Below are positions 35,556-45,231 of a DNA stretch of 64,000 nt, piece by piece. The position numbers and the translations under genes were made by a program. This stretch comes from Winogradskyella undariae (lineage in GTDB: Bacteria; Bacteroidota; Bacteroidia; Flavobacteriales; Flavobacteriaceae). The notes beneath the pieces were generated by a model. That model saw nothing but the letters and a program-made list of their open reading frames with translations, ran no database searches and was not told where the DNA came from. Every line of letters begins with the position of its first letter. The first letter of the stretch is position 1. The stretch spans positions 171,001 through 235,000 of the forward strand of contig NZ_JABTEL010000006.1 in assembly GCF_013285155.1 (NCBI RefSeq), in the 5' to 3' direction.

Positions 35556-37004
35556 TTAGAATTGAAAATATATAAATTGTTGATCATTTCCTCCAAACCA
35601 AAATAGCAAAAGTATAATTATTAAATACATAGTATACCTAAACATAGAATTCCAATTCGAGCCTAGTTGTTCAATAGCATATTTATGTCTTCTTCCTAAC
35701 CATTCTATAATAATAAACAGTACTATTAACAATAATATTAATTTAGCTGAATCATCTTTTTCAAATACTGGATAATTCAAAAGTGATTTTGAAAAAATTC
35801 TAAAAGTATAACTCAATGCATGTTCCATGTTCTCAGCTCTAAAAAAAATCCAAGCAAAAACGGTGAGACTAAAAGTAACCAACATTGAACCAAGTTCTTT
35901 GAGGTTGGGTAAGTATTTTTCTTGTGCAATAACATCTAGGTTATTTCTGTTTTTCCCAGAAAGTAATATCGGTAAAAAATAGATAGCATTTAAAGCGCCC
36001 CAAACAATAAAGGTCCAATTGGCTCCATGCCAAAACCCACTAACAATAAATATGATAAATACATTTCTAACTTGATTCCATTTAGGTCCTCTAGAACCAC
36101 CTAGCGGAATGTATAAATAATCTCTAAACCAAGTTGATAATGAAATGTGCCACCGTCTCCAAAATTCAGCGATGTCTCTAGAGAAATAAGGAAAAGCGAA
36201 ATTTTGTTTTAAATCAAATCCAAATAATCGCGATGTCCCTATGGCAATATCTGAATAACCAGAGAAGTCTCCATAAATTTGAAATGTAAAAAACAGCGCT
36301 CCAAGTACTAAAGTACTTCCAGAGTAGTCATCAGAATTATTAAAAATAATATTAGCATATTGGGCGCAATTATCAGCAATGACAATCTTTTTAAATAATC
36401 CCCAAAGGATTTGCCGCATGCCGTCAACCGCCTTATTATATTTAAAGACTCTCTTTTTGTAAAATTGGGGTAATAAATTTGTAGCCCGTTCTATCGGGCC
36501 CGCAACAAGTTGAGGAAAGAAACTTACAAAAGCGCTGAATGCTATAAAATCTTTTGTAGGTTTAAGGTTTTGACGATAGACATCTATGGTGTAGCTTAAA
36601 GTTTGAAAGGTGTAGAAGCTAATCCCTACAGGTAATATTATATTTAAAGTATTGGCTTGTATTTTTGTTCCGAATAAAGAAAACGCTTCAATAAAGTTGT
36701 CTAGAAAGAAATTGTAGTATTTAAAGAAACCAAGAAAACCTAGGTTTATAAGAATGCTAACCCAAAGTAAAATCTTTCTCTTTAGTTGATTTTTTCCTTT
36801 AGATAAGGCAACTCCAATAGAATAATCTACAATGGTACTGAATAAAATTAAGGCTAAAAACCGCCAATCCCACCACCCATAGAAAGTATAACTTGCAACT
36901 ACTATTAAGGCATTTTGGAGTTTTAAAGACTTATTAAAAACAAACCAATAAAGTAGAAATACAATAGGTAGAAATATGGCAAAGTCTAAGGAATTGAATA
37001 GCAT
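35556..37004 (-). CDS. MBOAT family O-acyltransferase (AlgI/PatA-like)
   Basis: 482-residue multi-spanning membrane protein with around ten helices. The family blocks are clear: PVGISFYTFQTLSYTIDVYRQ (about 126-146), FPQLVAGPIERA, FAFPYFSRDIAEFWRRWHISLSTWF with the first histidine, and GFWHGANWTFIVWG near 325 with the invariant catalytic histidine. It moves acyl groups across the inner membrane for transfer onto polysaccharide by the SGNH partner encoded next. The pair is antisense to the rest of the locus and divergent from neuB. Confidence 0.9.
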   Translation of the reverse strand: MLFNSLDFAIFLPIVFLLYWFVFNKSLKLQNALIVVASYTFYGWWDWRFLALILFSTIVDYSIGVALSKGKNQLKRKILLWVSILINLGFLGFFKYYNFFLDNFIEAFSLFGTKIQANTLNIILPVGISFYTFQTLSYTIDVYRQNLKPTKDFIAFSAFVSFFPQLVAGPIERATNLLPQFYKKRVFKYNKAVDGMRQILWGLFKKIVIADNCAQYANIIFNNSDDYSGSTLVLGALFFTFQIYGDFSGYSDIAIGTSRLFGFDLKQNFAFPYFSRDIAEFWRRWHISLSTWFRDYLYIPLGGSRGPKWNQVRNVFIIFIVSGFWHGANWTFIVWGALNAIYFLPILLSGKNRNNLDVIAQEKYLPNLKELGSMLVTFSLTVFAWIFFRAENMEHALSYTFRIFSKSLLNYPVFEKDDSAKLILLLIVLFIIIEWLGRRHKYAIEQLGSNWNSMFRYTMYLIIILLLFWFGGNDQQFIYFQF

Positions 37005-37106
37005 TTAGGTAGCGTTATAATAATATAGGCAGCGAATATATTATAAGAATTATAAAGAAGGTGAATTAACATTGCATTTTTATTATGGTTTTTTCAAAAT
37101 CTTCGT

Positions 37107-37114
37107 TAAGTTTA
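37107..37114 (+). promoter_or_regulatory. Possible promoter of neuB
   Basis: TAAGTTTA followed by CCCC resembles the -7 elements seen before the Wzm gene and the 50015 gene, 21 bp before the neuB ATG. A T run at 37089-37094 lies only about 14 bp upstream, so the -33 part is poor. Confidence 0.3.
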
Positions 37115-37135
37115 CCCCTGTTAAAATAAAATACA

Positions 37136-38176
37136 ATGAATCCTTATATAGAAATTTCAGGCCGTAAAATAGGTCCTGATTATCCTCCTCTAGTCATTGC
37201 AGAAATAGGTATTAATCACGAAGGGTCTTTAGAAGTGGCTAAAGAAATGGTTGATGCTGCAGCACGTGCTGGTGCAAAAATGGTGAAACACCAAACCCAT
37301 ATCGTAGAAGACGAAATGAGTGGGGCTGCTAAAAGTGTGATTCCTGGTAACGCTGAGGTTTCAATTTACGATATTATGGCGCGTTGTGCGCTAAACGAGG
37401 CTGATGAATTGGCTTTAAAAAATTATGTAGAAGCCAAAGGGATGATTTTTATATCGACTCCGTTTTCTAGAGCAGCGGCAGAACGCTTAGAACGTTTCGA
37501 TATTCCAGCTTACAAAATAGGATCTGGCGAATGTAATAATTATCCCTTGTTAGAGCATATTGCACAATTTAGGAAGCCTGTTATTTTAAGTACAGGAATG
37601 AATACAATTGAGAGTGTTAAAAAAGCCATCGCTATTTTCGATGCACATCAGGTTCCTGTAGCCTTATTGCATACCACCAATTTATATCCTACGCCTATTC
37701 ATCTAGTACGTTTTGGGGCGATGTTAGAGTTACATGAAGCATTTCCTGACAAAGTGTTTGGTTTAAGCGATCATACACTCAATAATAATGCGTGCTTAGG
37801 TGCTGTTGCTCTAGGAGCAAGTATTTTAGAACGTCATTTTACCGATCATATGCAACGTACAGGTCCTGATATTGTTTGCAGTATGGATGAACAAGAGTGT
37901 AAAGATCTTATTATAAATAGTGCGGAAATGGCTTTAATGCGTGGAGGAACTAAAGCGCCTGCTAAAGAAGAGCAAGTGACTATAGATTTCGCTTTTGCCA
38001 CCGTTTGTACGATTGCGCCGATTAAAAAAGGAGAGCTTTTTACGAAACAGAATTTATGGGTGAAACGTCCTGGAACGGGTGAGATACTTGCGGAACAATT
38101 TAATGACATCTTAGGTAAAACGGCGAGTGTAGATTTGCCTGATGATGTGCAGTTAAAATTGCAAGACATCTTATAA
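37136..38176 (+). CDS. neuB: N-acetylneuraminate synthase (NeuB family)
   Basis: 346-residue TIM-barrel enzyme that condenses phosphoenolpyruvate with N-acetylmannosamine (or a related 6-deoxy hexosamine) to a nonulosonic acid. Signature residues: [20 protein letters not shown] near 19-38, [46 protein letters not shown], and GLSDHT near 212. The C-terminal 60 residues form the SAF/antifreeze-like domain ([20 protein letters not shown]). Neu5Ac and legionaminate synthases are close relatives; neighbouring neuC supplies ManNAc and favours Neu5Ac. Confidence 0.93.
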   Translation: MNPYIEISGRKIGPDYPPLVIAEIGINHEGSLEVAKEMVDAAARAGAKMVKHQTHIVEDEMSGAAKSVIPGNAEVSIYDIMARCALNEADELALKNYVEAKGMIFISTPFSRAAAERLERFDIPAYKIGSGECNNYPLLEHIAQFRKPVILSTGMNTIESVKKAIAIFDAHQVPVALLHTTNLYPTPIHLVRFGAMLELHEAFPDKVFGLSDHTLNNNACLGAVALGASILERHFTDHMQRTGPDIVCSMDEQECKDLIINSAEMALMRGGTKAPAKEEQVTIDFAFATVCTIAPIKKGELFTKQNLWVKRPGTGEILAEQFNDILGKTASVDLPDDVQLKLQDIL

Positions 38177-38280
38177 GGATATTTTCGTGGGGTATTATAA
38201 GGTGTTAAAGCACTGTGATTACAGTTGGTTGTTATAAAATTTACGTTTAACCTATTTATAGCGTAAAACAACTTAGAATC

Positions 38281-38309
38281 TTTTAGGGTTTCAAATAAAA
38301 GCCCTAAAA
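38281..38309 (+). terminator. Hairpin between neuB and neuC
   Basis: TTTTAGGG and CCCTAAAA are 8-bp complementary arms around a 13-base loop, about 105 bp past the neuB stop and 64 bp before neuC. No clear T run follows, so it could be a weak terminator, an attenuator or an RNA-stabilising stem. The rest of the 196-bp gap shows nothing recognisable. Confidence 0.35.
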
Positions 38310-38372
38310 TTGCTCACAGATCTTATAACACTAAAAAACATTGAGTCATCCCATAATTTATAAATTCTAGTC

Positions 38373-39494
38373 ATGAAAAAAATTGTATTCCTAACAGGTA
38401 CAAGAGCAGATTTTGGGAAATTAAAATCACTTCTTGCTGTACTTCAAGATGCCGTAGGTTTTGAACCTCACATTTTTGTAACAGGGATGCACTTACAAGA
38501 ATTGTATGGGTATACCTTAATTGAGGTACAGAAAAGTGGCTTTAAAAATATTCATACCTTTAAAAATCATACAGATGAAACGACGATGGATTTAACATTA
38601 GCGAAAACCATTTCAGGATTTTCAGAGTATGTTAAAACCATAGCCCCCGATTTAATTGTAGTGCACGGCGATCGTGTAGAGGCTTTAGCAGGGGCTATTG
38701 TAGGGAGTTTAAACAATGTATTAGTTGCACATATAGAAGGCGGAGAAGTTTCAGGAACCATAGATGAACTCTTACGTCATGCCACCAGTAAAATGAGCCA
38801 TGTACACTTTGTATCTAATGACCAAGCCAAAACGCGTTTAATACAAATGGGGGAATTAGAAGAGGCAATTTACACAATTGGGTCTCCAGATGTAGATATT
38901 ATGTTCTCAAATACATTACCCGATTTAAATACAGTTAAAACCTATTATAATATTGATTTTGAAACCTACAGTATTGTCATGTTTCATCCCGTGACCACTG
39001 AAGCGAAAGATATGGCGGCATACGCAGACGCTTTTGTAAATGCTTTAGTAGCAAGTCAAAAGCATTATGTTGTTATTTATCCTAATAATGACTTGGGGAG
39101 TCAGGCCATCCTAAAGGCTTATAAGCGCATTGAAAATCATACTAATTTTAAAATCTTTCCATCCTTGCGATTCGAATATTTTTTAACCTTGCTAAAGCAG
39201 GCGCAATGTATTATAGGAAATAGTAGTGCAGGAGTAAGGGAAGCACCTTATTATGGTGTTCCGGTGATTAACATTGGGACGCGCCAACAAAACCGTGTGA
39301 CCCATTCTGAAATTATAAATGTAGATTATACTGAAGCGGCTATTTTAGACGCTTTACAACACCTATCAGAATTAACAATAGCACCTTTAACACCCCAGTT
39401 TGGAGGCGGAAATAGTGGTGCTTTATTCCTAAAGCGTTTACAGGAAGCAGCCTTTTGGAAACTGAATCATCAAAAACAATTTCGGGATATATGA
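38373..39494 (+). CDS. neuC: UDP-N-acetylglucosamine 2-epimerase, hydrolysing (NeuC family)
   Basis: 373-residue GT-B-like enzyme that converts UDP-GlcNAc to ManNAc and UDP, the first step of sialic acid synthesis. Readable: VFLTGTRADFGKLKSLL at 4-20, VVHGDRVEALAG near 94, HIEGGEVSGTIDELLRHATSK near 115, FHPVTTEA, and GNSSAGVREAPYYGVPVINIG near 282-302. It could act on a modified UDP-sugar if the product were legionaminate. It overlaps the next gene by 4 bp (ATGA), so the two are translationally coupled. Confidence 0.93.
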   Translation: MKKIVFLTGTRADFGKLKSLLAVLQDAVGFEPHIFVTGMHLQELYGYTLIEVQKSGFKNIHTFKNHTDETTMDLTLAKTISGFSEYVKTIAPDLIVVHGDRVEALAGAIVGSLNNVLVAHIEGGEVSGTIDELLRHATSKMSHVHFVSNDQAKTRLIQMGELEEAIYTIGSPDVDIMFSNTLPDLNTVKTYYNIDFETYSIVMFHPVTTEAKDMAAYADAFVNALVASQKHYVVIYPNNDLGSQAILKAYKRIENHTNFKIFPSLRFEYFLTLLKQAQCIIGNSSAGVREAPYYGVPVINIGTRQQNRVTHSEIINVDYTEAAILDALQHLSELTIAPLTPQFGGGNSGALFLKRLQEAAFWKLNHQKQFRDI

Positions 39495-40888
39495 AAATCA
39501 AAAAGAAAATACTCTTTATTATCCCTGATGGGGTGAGTTTAAGGAACTTTGTGTATACGTCGTTTTATAAACAAGCGCAAGCCATGGACTTAGATATCGT
39601 GTTTCTAAATCTTACGCCACTACCATTGTCAGAACTAGGGTTAAAAGAAATTATACCCCAAACCATAAAACAAAACTCTTTAACCGACAGTTTTAAGAAT
39701 GCAAAGAAACGTGTAGAACTCAATCAATATATTCAGCGATTTAAGGATACTGTATATCAAAAATATTTGTTTCCGCTAAAGAATTCGGCGCTAAAAAGTC
39801 GCATAAAAAATAGTATTACCAAGTTGCTTATTAGCTGTTATAATTCTGAACAAGGCCTTTTAACCTTACGTAAGCGTATACGTTATTTAGAAACACAAAC
39901 CGATTACTATAAACAATGTATTGCAATTATCAAACAAGAAGCACCGGATGTAGTGTATAGTGCAAGTCAGCGTGCTATATTGTCTATTGCTCCGGTTGAA
40001 GCGGCTAAAGCTTTAGGAATTCCAACGATTGGCTTTGTATTCTCATGGGATAATTTACCAAAATCGATGTTAGATGTAGAGACGGATTATTATCATGTAT
40101 GGAGTACACACATGAAACACGAATTGTTAACGTATTATCCATTTGTAAAAGATGCCCAAATAACGGTAACAGGAACACCTCAATTTGAACCTCATTTTTA
40201 CACAGACATTATTGATAGTAAACTAGATTTTTACAAACACTATAACTTAAACCCTACAACAACTTATTTCTGTTTTAGTGGAGACGATATTACAACATCG
40301 CCTCAAGATCCTTTATATTTAAGAGATGTTGCCAAAGCGATAAAGAGTTTAAATGAGCAAGGTCATCAATTAGGAATTATTTTTAGACGCTGTCCTGTAG
40401 ATTTTTCAGACCGTTTTGATGCTGTTTTAGATGATTTTAAACATTTTATAGTTCCTATAGCGCCGTTATGGAATGCTCTAGGTGATGGATGGAACGCTAA
40501 ATTACCAACATCTGAAGATTCAAAATTATTAGTGAATATGGCAGAACATACCGCAGGAGTGATCAATTTAGGGTCGTCTATGGTGTTTGATTATGTGGCA
40601 CACAACAAACCTTGCGGGTATATGAATTATCATTATGATATAGATGATGCTATAGTAAAAGGCGTACACGTGTACGATTATGTACATTTTAGATCTATGC
40701 CCACAACAAATGCAGTACATTGGTTAGACCACCCATATGGTATACAAGATCGTTTGCTATCTATGCTAGATTCAACAAACGAAACAGTTAAAAATGGAAC
40801 ACAGTGGTTTAATAAAATAAATGAACAACCTGCAACAGAGGCTTCAAATCGTATTTTAAATGCAATTCGTAGATTGGTTAATAATTAA
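39491..40888 (+). CDS. Uncharacterised glycosyltransferase-like protein coupled to neuC
   Basis: 465 residues, not matched with certainty to a family. It looks like two Rossmann-type halves: KKKILFIIPDGVSLRNFVYTS at the start, APDVVYSASQRAILSIAPVEAAKALGIPT in the middle, VFSWDNLPKS near 191, VTGTPQFEPHFY near 231, and GVINLGSSMVFDYVAHNKP near 355. The last resembles the donor-site loop of GT-B enzymes such as CDP-glycerol transferases. The ATG overlaps the neuC stop; an upstream in-frame TTG lies inside neuC and is rejected. Its tight coupling to neuC makes it a candidate sialyl- or other locus-specific transferase (inference). Confidence 0.6.
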   Translation: MKIKKKILFIIPDGVSLRNFVYTSFYKQAQAMDLDIVFLNLTPLPLSELGLKEIIPQTIKQNSLTDSFKNAKKRVELNQYIQRFKDTVYQKYLFPLKNSALKSRIKNSITKLLISCYNSEQGLLTLRKRIRYLETQTDYYKQCIAIIKQEAPDVVYSASQRAILSIAPVEAAKALGIPTIGFVFSWDNLPKSMLDVETDYYHVWSTHMKHELLTYYPFVKDAQITVTGTPQFEPHFYTDIIDSKLDFYKHYNLNPTTTYFCFSGDDITTSPQDPLYLRDVAKAIKSLNEQGHQLGIIFRRCPVDFSDRFDAVLDDFKHFIVPIAPLWNALGDGWNAKLPTSEDSKLLVNMAEHTAGVINLGSSMVFDYVAHNKPCGYMNYHYDIDDAIVKGVHVYDYVHFRSMPTTNAVHWLDHPYGIQDRLLSMLDSTNETVKNGTQWFNKINEQPATEASNRILNAIRRLVNN

Positions 40889-40893
40889 TTAGT

Positions 40894-42045
40894 ATGAAAA
40901 TAGGTTTTATAGCTCCAGAATATCCTCATACTAAAATTAAACAAGCAGCTGGTTTAGGTACTAGTATTGGTAATTTAGTAGAAGCTTTAAGTCAGCAAGG
41001 TCATACAATCTACCTGTTTATATACGGGCAAGAACAAGACGATTATTTTGTAGAAAATAGTATTCATTTTTATTTAATAGGAGATGTGTCTTATGGGGTT
41101 GGAAAATGGTTTAGATACCGAAAGCATATTCAAAGTGTTGTACAAGCAGTTATAATAAAAGAAAAGTTACAACTAATAGAAGTCCCAGACTGGACAGGTA
41201 TTTCTGCATTTATGAAATTTACAGTACCCATAGTTATGCGTTTTCATGGTAGCGATTGTTATTTTTGTTATTTAGAAGGACGCAAGCAGAAATTAAAAAA
41301 TAAAGTATTCGAGCAGTTTGCCGTAAGAGGAGCAAGTGCTTATATTACACCTACTGCATTTGCAGGACATGTAACAAAAAGGTTATTCAATATCTCTAAT
41401 AAAAAATCAATTGAAACAATTTATCATGGTTTAGATTTACATTCTTTTAAAAATACAGATCCTTCTTTATTTGACTCAAAAACGATTCTTTATATTGGCA
41501 CATTAATTAGAAAAAAAGGTATGTTAGAATTGCCAGAAATATTTAATTTAGTAAAAAATCGAGTGCCTGATGCTAAGTTATTATTAATAGGAAGTGATGC
41601 TCCAGACGTGTTAACAAGAAGCGCTTCAACTTGGGCATTAATGAAACAACGTTTTAATAAGACAGCATTGAAAGACGTGCAGTATTTAGGTAGAATTCCA
41701 TACAGTAAAGTACAAACTTATATTAAAAATTCTCAAGTATGTGTGTTCCCAACATTCGCTGAAACTTTTGGTATGGTAACTGTTGAGGCTATGGCATTAC
41801 AAAAGCCCGTTGTAAATAGTAATATAGGTTGGGCTCAAGAATTAATGGAAGATACCGTTAGTGGATATTTAGTATCTCCAGCAGCTCATAAATTATATGC
41901 AGACAAGATTAGTAAATTGTTGCAAGATGAAAATTTGTGTTTAAGTATGGGGAAAGCAGCAAGAAGCTTTGTCGAGGAACATTTTGATATAAAGAAACAA
42001 GCTATTAAAAATATTGAGTTTTATAAAAAAATAATACCACTTTAA
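40894..42045 (+). CDS. Glycosyltransferase family 4 protein
   Basis: 383 residues, GT-B fold. The N-terminus has GFIAPEYPHTKIKQAAGLGTSIGNLVEAL, then RFHGSDCYF. The donor half shows ILYIGTLIRKKGMLELPEIF near 192, and the E-x7-E motif region FPTFAETFGMVTVEAMALQKPVV near 286-308 with SNIGWAQE. It is a complete retaining transferase of unknown sugar specificity, 5 bp after the previous gene. Confidence 0.9.
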   Translation: MKIGFIAPEYPHTKIKQAAGLGTSIGNLVEALSQQGHTIYLFIYGQEQDDYFVENSIHFYLIGDVSYGVGKWFRYRKHIQSVVQAVIIKEKLQLIEVPDWTGISAFMKFTVPIVMRFHGSDCYFCYLEGRKQKLKNKVFEQFAVRGASAYITPTAFAGHVTKRLFNISNKKSIETIYHGLDLHSFKNTDPSLFDSKTILYIGTLIRKKGMLELPEIFNLVKNRVPDAKLLLIGSDAPDVLTRSASTWALMKQRFNKTALKDVQYLGRIPYSKVQTYIKNSQVCVFPTFAETFGMVTVEAMALQKPVVNSNIGWAQELMEDTVSGYLVSPAAHKLYADKISKLLQDENLCLSMGKAARSFVEEHFDIKKQAIKNIEFYKKIIPL

Positions 42046-42194
42046 TATTTTTATGTGAAAATGAAATTAAACCTAAAATGATACCCCCCTCCCCGCTACT
42101 ATATTTTTTTTAATTTCTATTTGTCATAAAAACAAATAAAATAAGGGTAACAATATGATTGTTTATTATAAAATTGACTTTTATTTCAACTCAA

Positions 42195-42941
42195 ATGAAA
42201 AAACATAAAATTTGTATCATAAGTCTTCATAAAACAGGAACGACTAGTGTTGCACTATTATTACAAAAACTAGGTTACTTAGTTACAGGGCCTGACACGA
42301 ATTTATACTATGATCTATTAAATAATAATTTTGAAAATATTGATAAATATATTGAAAGTTATGATGCTTTTCAGGATGATCCTTGGTATGATATTTTTGA
42401 ATACATTGATAATCTGGGTTTAAATGTGAAATTCGTTTATCTGAAGAGAGAAGAAAAATCTTGGTTATTAAGTGTTCAAAACTTTTATCAGTCCAATCAA
42501 TATAATAATCGAGTAAGAAAACATTTTTATGGTCATGAAGACACTCTTGAGTATCCTGAAATTTATCTACAAAAATATCGTAAACATGAAGAAAGAGTAA
42601 TGAGTTATTTTCATGGAAAAACAAATTTTATTACTGTTGATATAAAGAGAGATGAAGATGCTATTAGACTACAAAAGTTTCTTGAATTGCCAATTATATT
42701 CAAGAAATTTCCATGGGTAAACAAAACTCCAAAAAATAAAAAGGAAAAAATAAAAAGAAAAATTAAATTATTTGTTTTTGGGTACTTTGGTTTAAATGTT
42801 TTAGTTAAAAGGATTTTGATTAGATTTCTTAGTAACGAAGATTATATAGTTTTAAGAAGTAAAATAAGGTATAGCAGAGCATACTTTAGAAAATATAGAG
42901 TTGATTTTAAAAACAAATTTTTAACCAATAAAAACAAATAA
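42195..42941 (+). CDS. Sulfotransferase family protein (second in locus)
   Basis: 248 residues. The P-loop-like PAPS site is CIISLHKTGTTSVALLLQKLGY at 5-26, and a 3'-phosphate site candidate is FVYLKREEKSWLLSV near 87-101. The C-terminal third is very basic and may bind an acidic glycan or the membrane. The ATG at 42195 is preferred over a TTG at 42159, which would add residues before the P-loop strand. It is AT-rich, with flanking gaps of 150 and 260 bp that hold no recognisable gene, which fits recent acquisition as a cassette. Confidence 0.75.
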   Translation: MKKHKICIISLHKTGTTSVALLLQKLGYLVTGPDTNLYYDLLNNNFENIDKYIESYDAFQDDPWYDIFEYIDNLGLNVKFVYLKREEKSWLLSVQNFYQSNQYNNRVRKHFYGHEDTLEYPEIYLQKYRKHEERVMSYFHGKTNFITVDIKRDEDAIRLQKFLELPIIFKKFPWVNKTPKNKKEKIKRKIKLFVFGYFGLNVLVKRILIRFLSNEDYIVLRSKIRYSRAYFRKYRVDFKNKFLTNKNK

Positions 42942-43201
42942 ATTTTTTGTTTAAAAAGCTAATCATTACTAATTCTATTAATAATGTTATTTTTTGAGAC
43001 TTAGCAAATTTTTAAATCAGAATAATTTTTTTAAATAAAGTAATTGATAAAGTTTAAGAAACTGGCTCTTCCTTAATATTAAAAATAATATTAAGATATA
43101 GTGTAGTAGATAATTAATTTTTAAACTTGTGGTTATTTGTGTTCTAAGCTAAGGAGGGGAAATATGCATATTATTAAATATATATAGTTAATAAATAATT
43201 T

Positions 43202-44236
43202 ATGCTAAAAATTTATACAGAAAGATCATTTTTAATGCCAGAGCACAGGCGTAGTGTTTTTCCTCTACTTTTAGATTTACACTATAAAAAGGATAAAATA
43301 ATTGGTGAATTTTATTGTATTTCACAAACTATAGAGGAAGCAGATCTTATAATATTACCATTAGAGTATAATTATATCTGTGGTTTAGAGCCAAAAATTA
43401 AGTCTAAGTATTTAGAATTATCAAAACGAAATAATATACCACTTTGGATTTATACAGGAGGTGATTTTGGCTATTCATTTAAAGACAAAGAAATTTATAA
43501 TTTTAGGCTTGGAGGTTTTCATTCAAAACTAAATGCAAATACCTTTATAATGCCTTCTTTTATAGTAGATCCTTATGAGTTTGTCCTAAAAACTGAATTT
43601 AATCCCTTAAAAAAAGAAGCTTTGCCTTCTCTTGGTTTTGTAGGACATTCAGATGATAGTTTTTTTAAGTTATTGAAAGAGTGTATGTCGTATTTGAAAA
43701 TTAATATTTTAAAAAGAGGTTTAAAAAAACAACAGATAGATTATCAATCGTTTTATCCTTCTAGTATAAAAAGGGCTCGTATTTTAAAAAGATTGAATAG
43801 AAGTAAATTATTAAAACCCAATTTTATATTTAGAGATCAGTATAGAGGCGGTGTAAAAACAGAAGCAGAAACAAAAAGAACCACTTTAGAGTTTTTTAAA
43901 AATATAGAAGACTCTGCATACACCTTTTGTTTGCGAGGTGTTGGTAATTTTTCTGTACGCTTATACGAGACGTTAGCGATGGGGAGAATACCTGTATTTA
44001 TAGATACAGATTGCAGGTTACCTTTAGGTGGAAGTATTAATTGGTCTAAACACTTAGTACATGTTAAAAGTAGTCACCCAAAAGATATAGAGATTAGTAT
44101 TGTTAATTTTCATGAGCAGTTAAGTGATACAGATTTTATAAATATACAGTCTGAAAATAGAGCTTTATGGGAAAAATATATGAATAGGAATGCCTTTTTT
44201 AAGGACATACATGATGGTTTAAAACAAAATAAATAA
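43202..44236 (+). CDS. Exostosin/GT47-like glycosyltransferase
   Basis: 344 residues with the exostosin-family C-terminal block: IEDSAYTFCLRGVGNFS near 234-250, then VRLYETLAMGRIPVFIDTD and LPLGGSINW. Family members in animals and plants make glycosaminoglycan and cell-wall chains with inverting GT-B chemistry; bacterial members occur in capsule loci. The N-terminal half, with EADLIILPLEYNY, matches the usual exostosin acceptor domain start. Its stop and the next start share one base. The preceding 260 bp is very AT-rich with no gene; AAGGAGGGG at 43151 lies too far from the ATG to be its ribosome site. Confidence 0.8.
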   Translation: MLKIYTERSFLMPEHRRSVFPLLLDLHYKKDKIIGEFYCISQTIEEADLIILPLEYNYICGLEPKIKSKYLELSKRNNIPLWIYTGGDFGYSFKDKEIYNFRLGGFHSKLNANTFIMPSFIVDPYEFVLKTEFNPLKKEALPSLGFVGHSDDSFFKLLKECMSYLKINILKRGLKKQQIDYQSFYPSSIKRARILKRLNRSKLLKPNFIFRDQYRGGVKTEAETKRTTLEFFKNIEDSAYTFCLRGVGNFSVRLYETLAMGRIPVFIDTDCRLPLGGSINWSKHLVHVKSSHPKDIEISIVNFHEQLSDTDFINIQSENRALWEKYMNRNAFFKDIHDGLKQNK

Positions 44237-45231
44237 TGACATTTTCTCTAGTTGTATGTACCTATATGCGCCCGGTAGCGTTACAAAAATTACTAAATAC
44301 AGTAACTTTACAAGTTTTATATCCTGATGAAATTCTAATTATAGATGGGTCTACGAACGATGATACAGCACGTATGCTTGAGGCCAATGCTTTTAAAAAT
44401 CTTAAGTATTATAAAGTCAAAAAGCATCAACGCGGATTAACCAAGCAACGAAATTTCGGAATATCTAAAGTTTCAGAACGTATTAATGTGGTTTGTTTTT
44501 TAGATGATGATATTACTTTAGATACGTCTTATTTTGAAAACCTAATAGGAACTTATAATATTTTCCCAAAGGCATTAGGTGTAGGAGGCTATATTACGAA
44601 CGAAGTGATTTGGGAACGCTATAATTCAACACCAAATTCAAATTATTATGATTTTGATGGTTGGAGAAGACTTGAGCCATTACGATTTAAAATTCGAAAG
44701 CTATTTGGTTTGCAACCAGGTGTTTTGCCTGGTGTTTTGCCGTCTTTTTCTCATATGAGACCAATAAGTTTTTTGCCTCCTTCAGGTAAAGTATATCCTG
44801 TAGAATTATTCATGGGGGGTGTAGCTTCTTATAAGATGTCTGTTTTTAACACCTTATCATTTTCAACTTATTTTGAAGGGTATGGTTTGTATGAAGATGC
44901 TGATTTTTGTTTACGCTTATCTAAATTAGGACAATTATATGTCAATACAGCTGCTGTTTGCGAACATCATCACGAAGTTCACGGCAGACCCAATGCCTAT
45001 AAATATGGAAAAATGATTATTCGAAATGGATGGTATATTTGGCGTGTGAAATATAGTAACCCTAAATTAAAAGCTAAATTAAAATGGCATTTAACGGCCT
45101 TTTTATTGATGTTGTTAAGTGTTCTAGGTGGATTGAAATTTAAGAATAAAAACCTTGAACTTCAAGAGGCTTTAGGGCGTTTTGTAGGTTGGTGGAGTTT
45201 AATATATAATAAACCAAAAATAAAAAAATGA
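44236..45231 (+). CDS. Glycosyltransferase family 2 protein
   Basis: 331 residues, GT-A fold. It contains FSLVVCTYMRPVALQKLL, LIIDGSTNDDT, RGLTKQRNFGI, the DxD motif VVCFLDDDITLD near 90-101, and GYGLYEDADFCLRLSKLG near 214-231 (ED motif with catalytic acid). A C-terminal hydrophobic segment (LTAFLLMLLSVLGGLKF) may anchor it to the membrane. It overlaps the next gene by 4 bp (ATGA). Confidence 0.9.
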   Translation: MTFSLVVCTYMRPVALQKLLNTVTLQVLYPDEILIIDGSTNDDTARMLEANAFKNLKYYKVKKHQRGLTKQRNFGISKVSERINVVCFLDDDITLDTSYFENLIGTYNIFPKALGVGGYITNEVIWERYNSTPNSNYYDFDGWRRLEPLRFKIRKLFGLQPGVLPGVLPSFSHMRPISFLPPSGKVYPVELFMGGVASYKMSVFNTLSFSTYFEGYGLYEDADFCLRLSKLGQLYVNTAAVCEHHHEVHGRPNAYKYGKMIIRNGWYIWRVKYSNPKLKAKLKWHLTAFLLMLLSVLGGLKFKNKNLELQEALGRFVGWWSLIYNKPKIKK

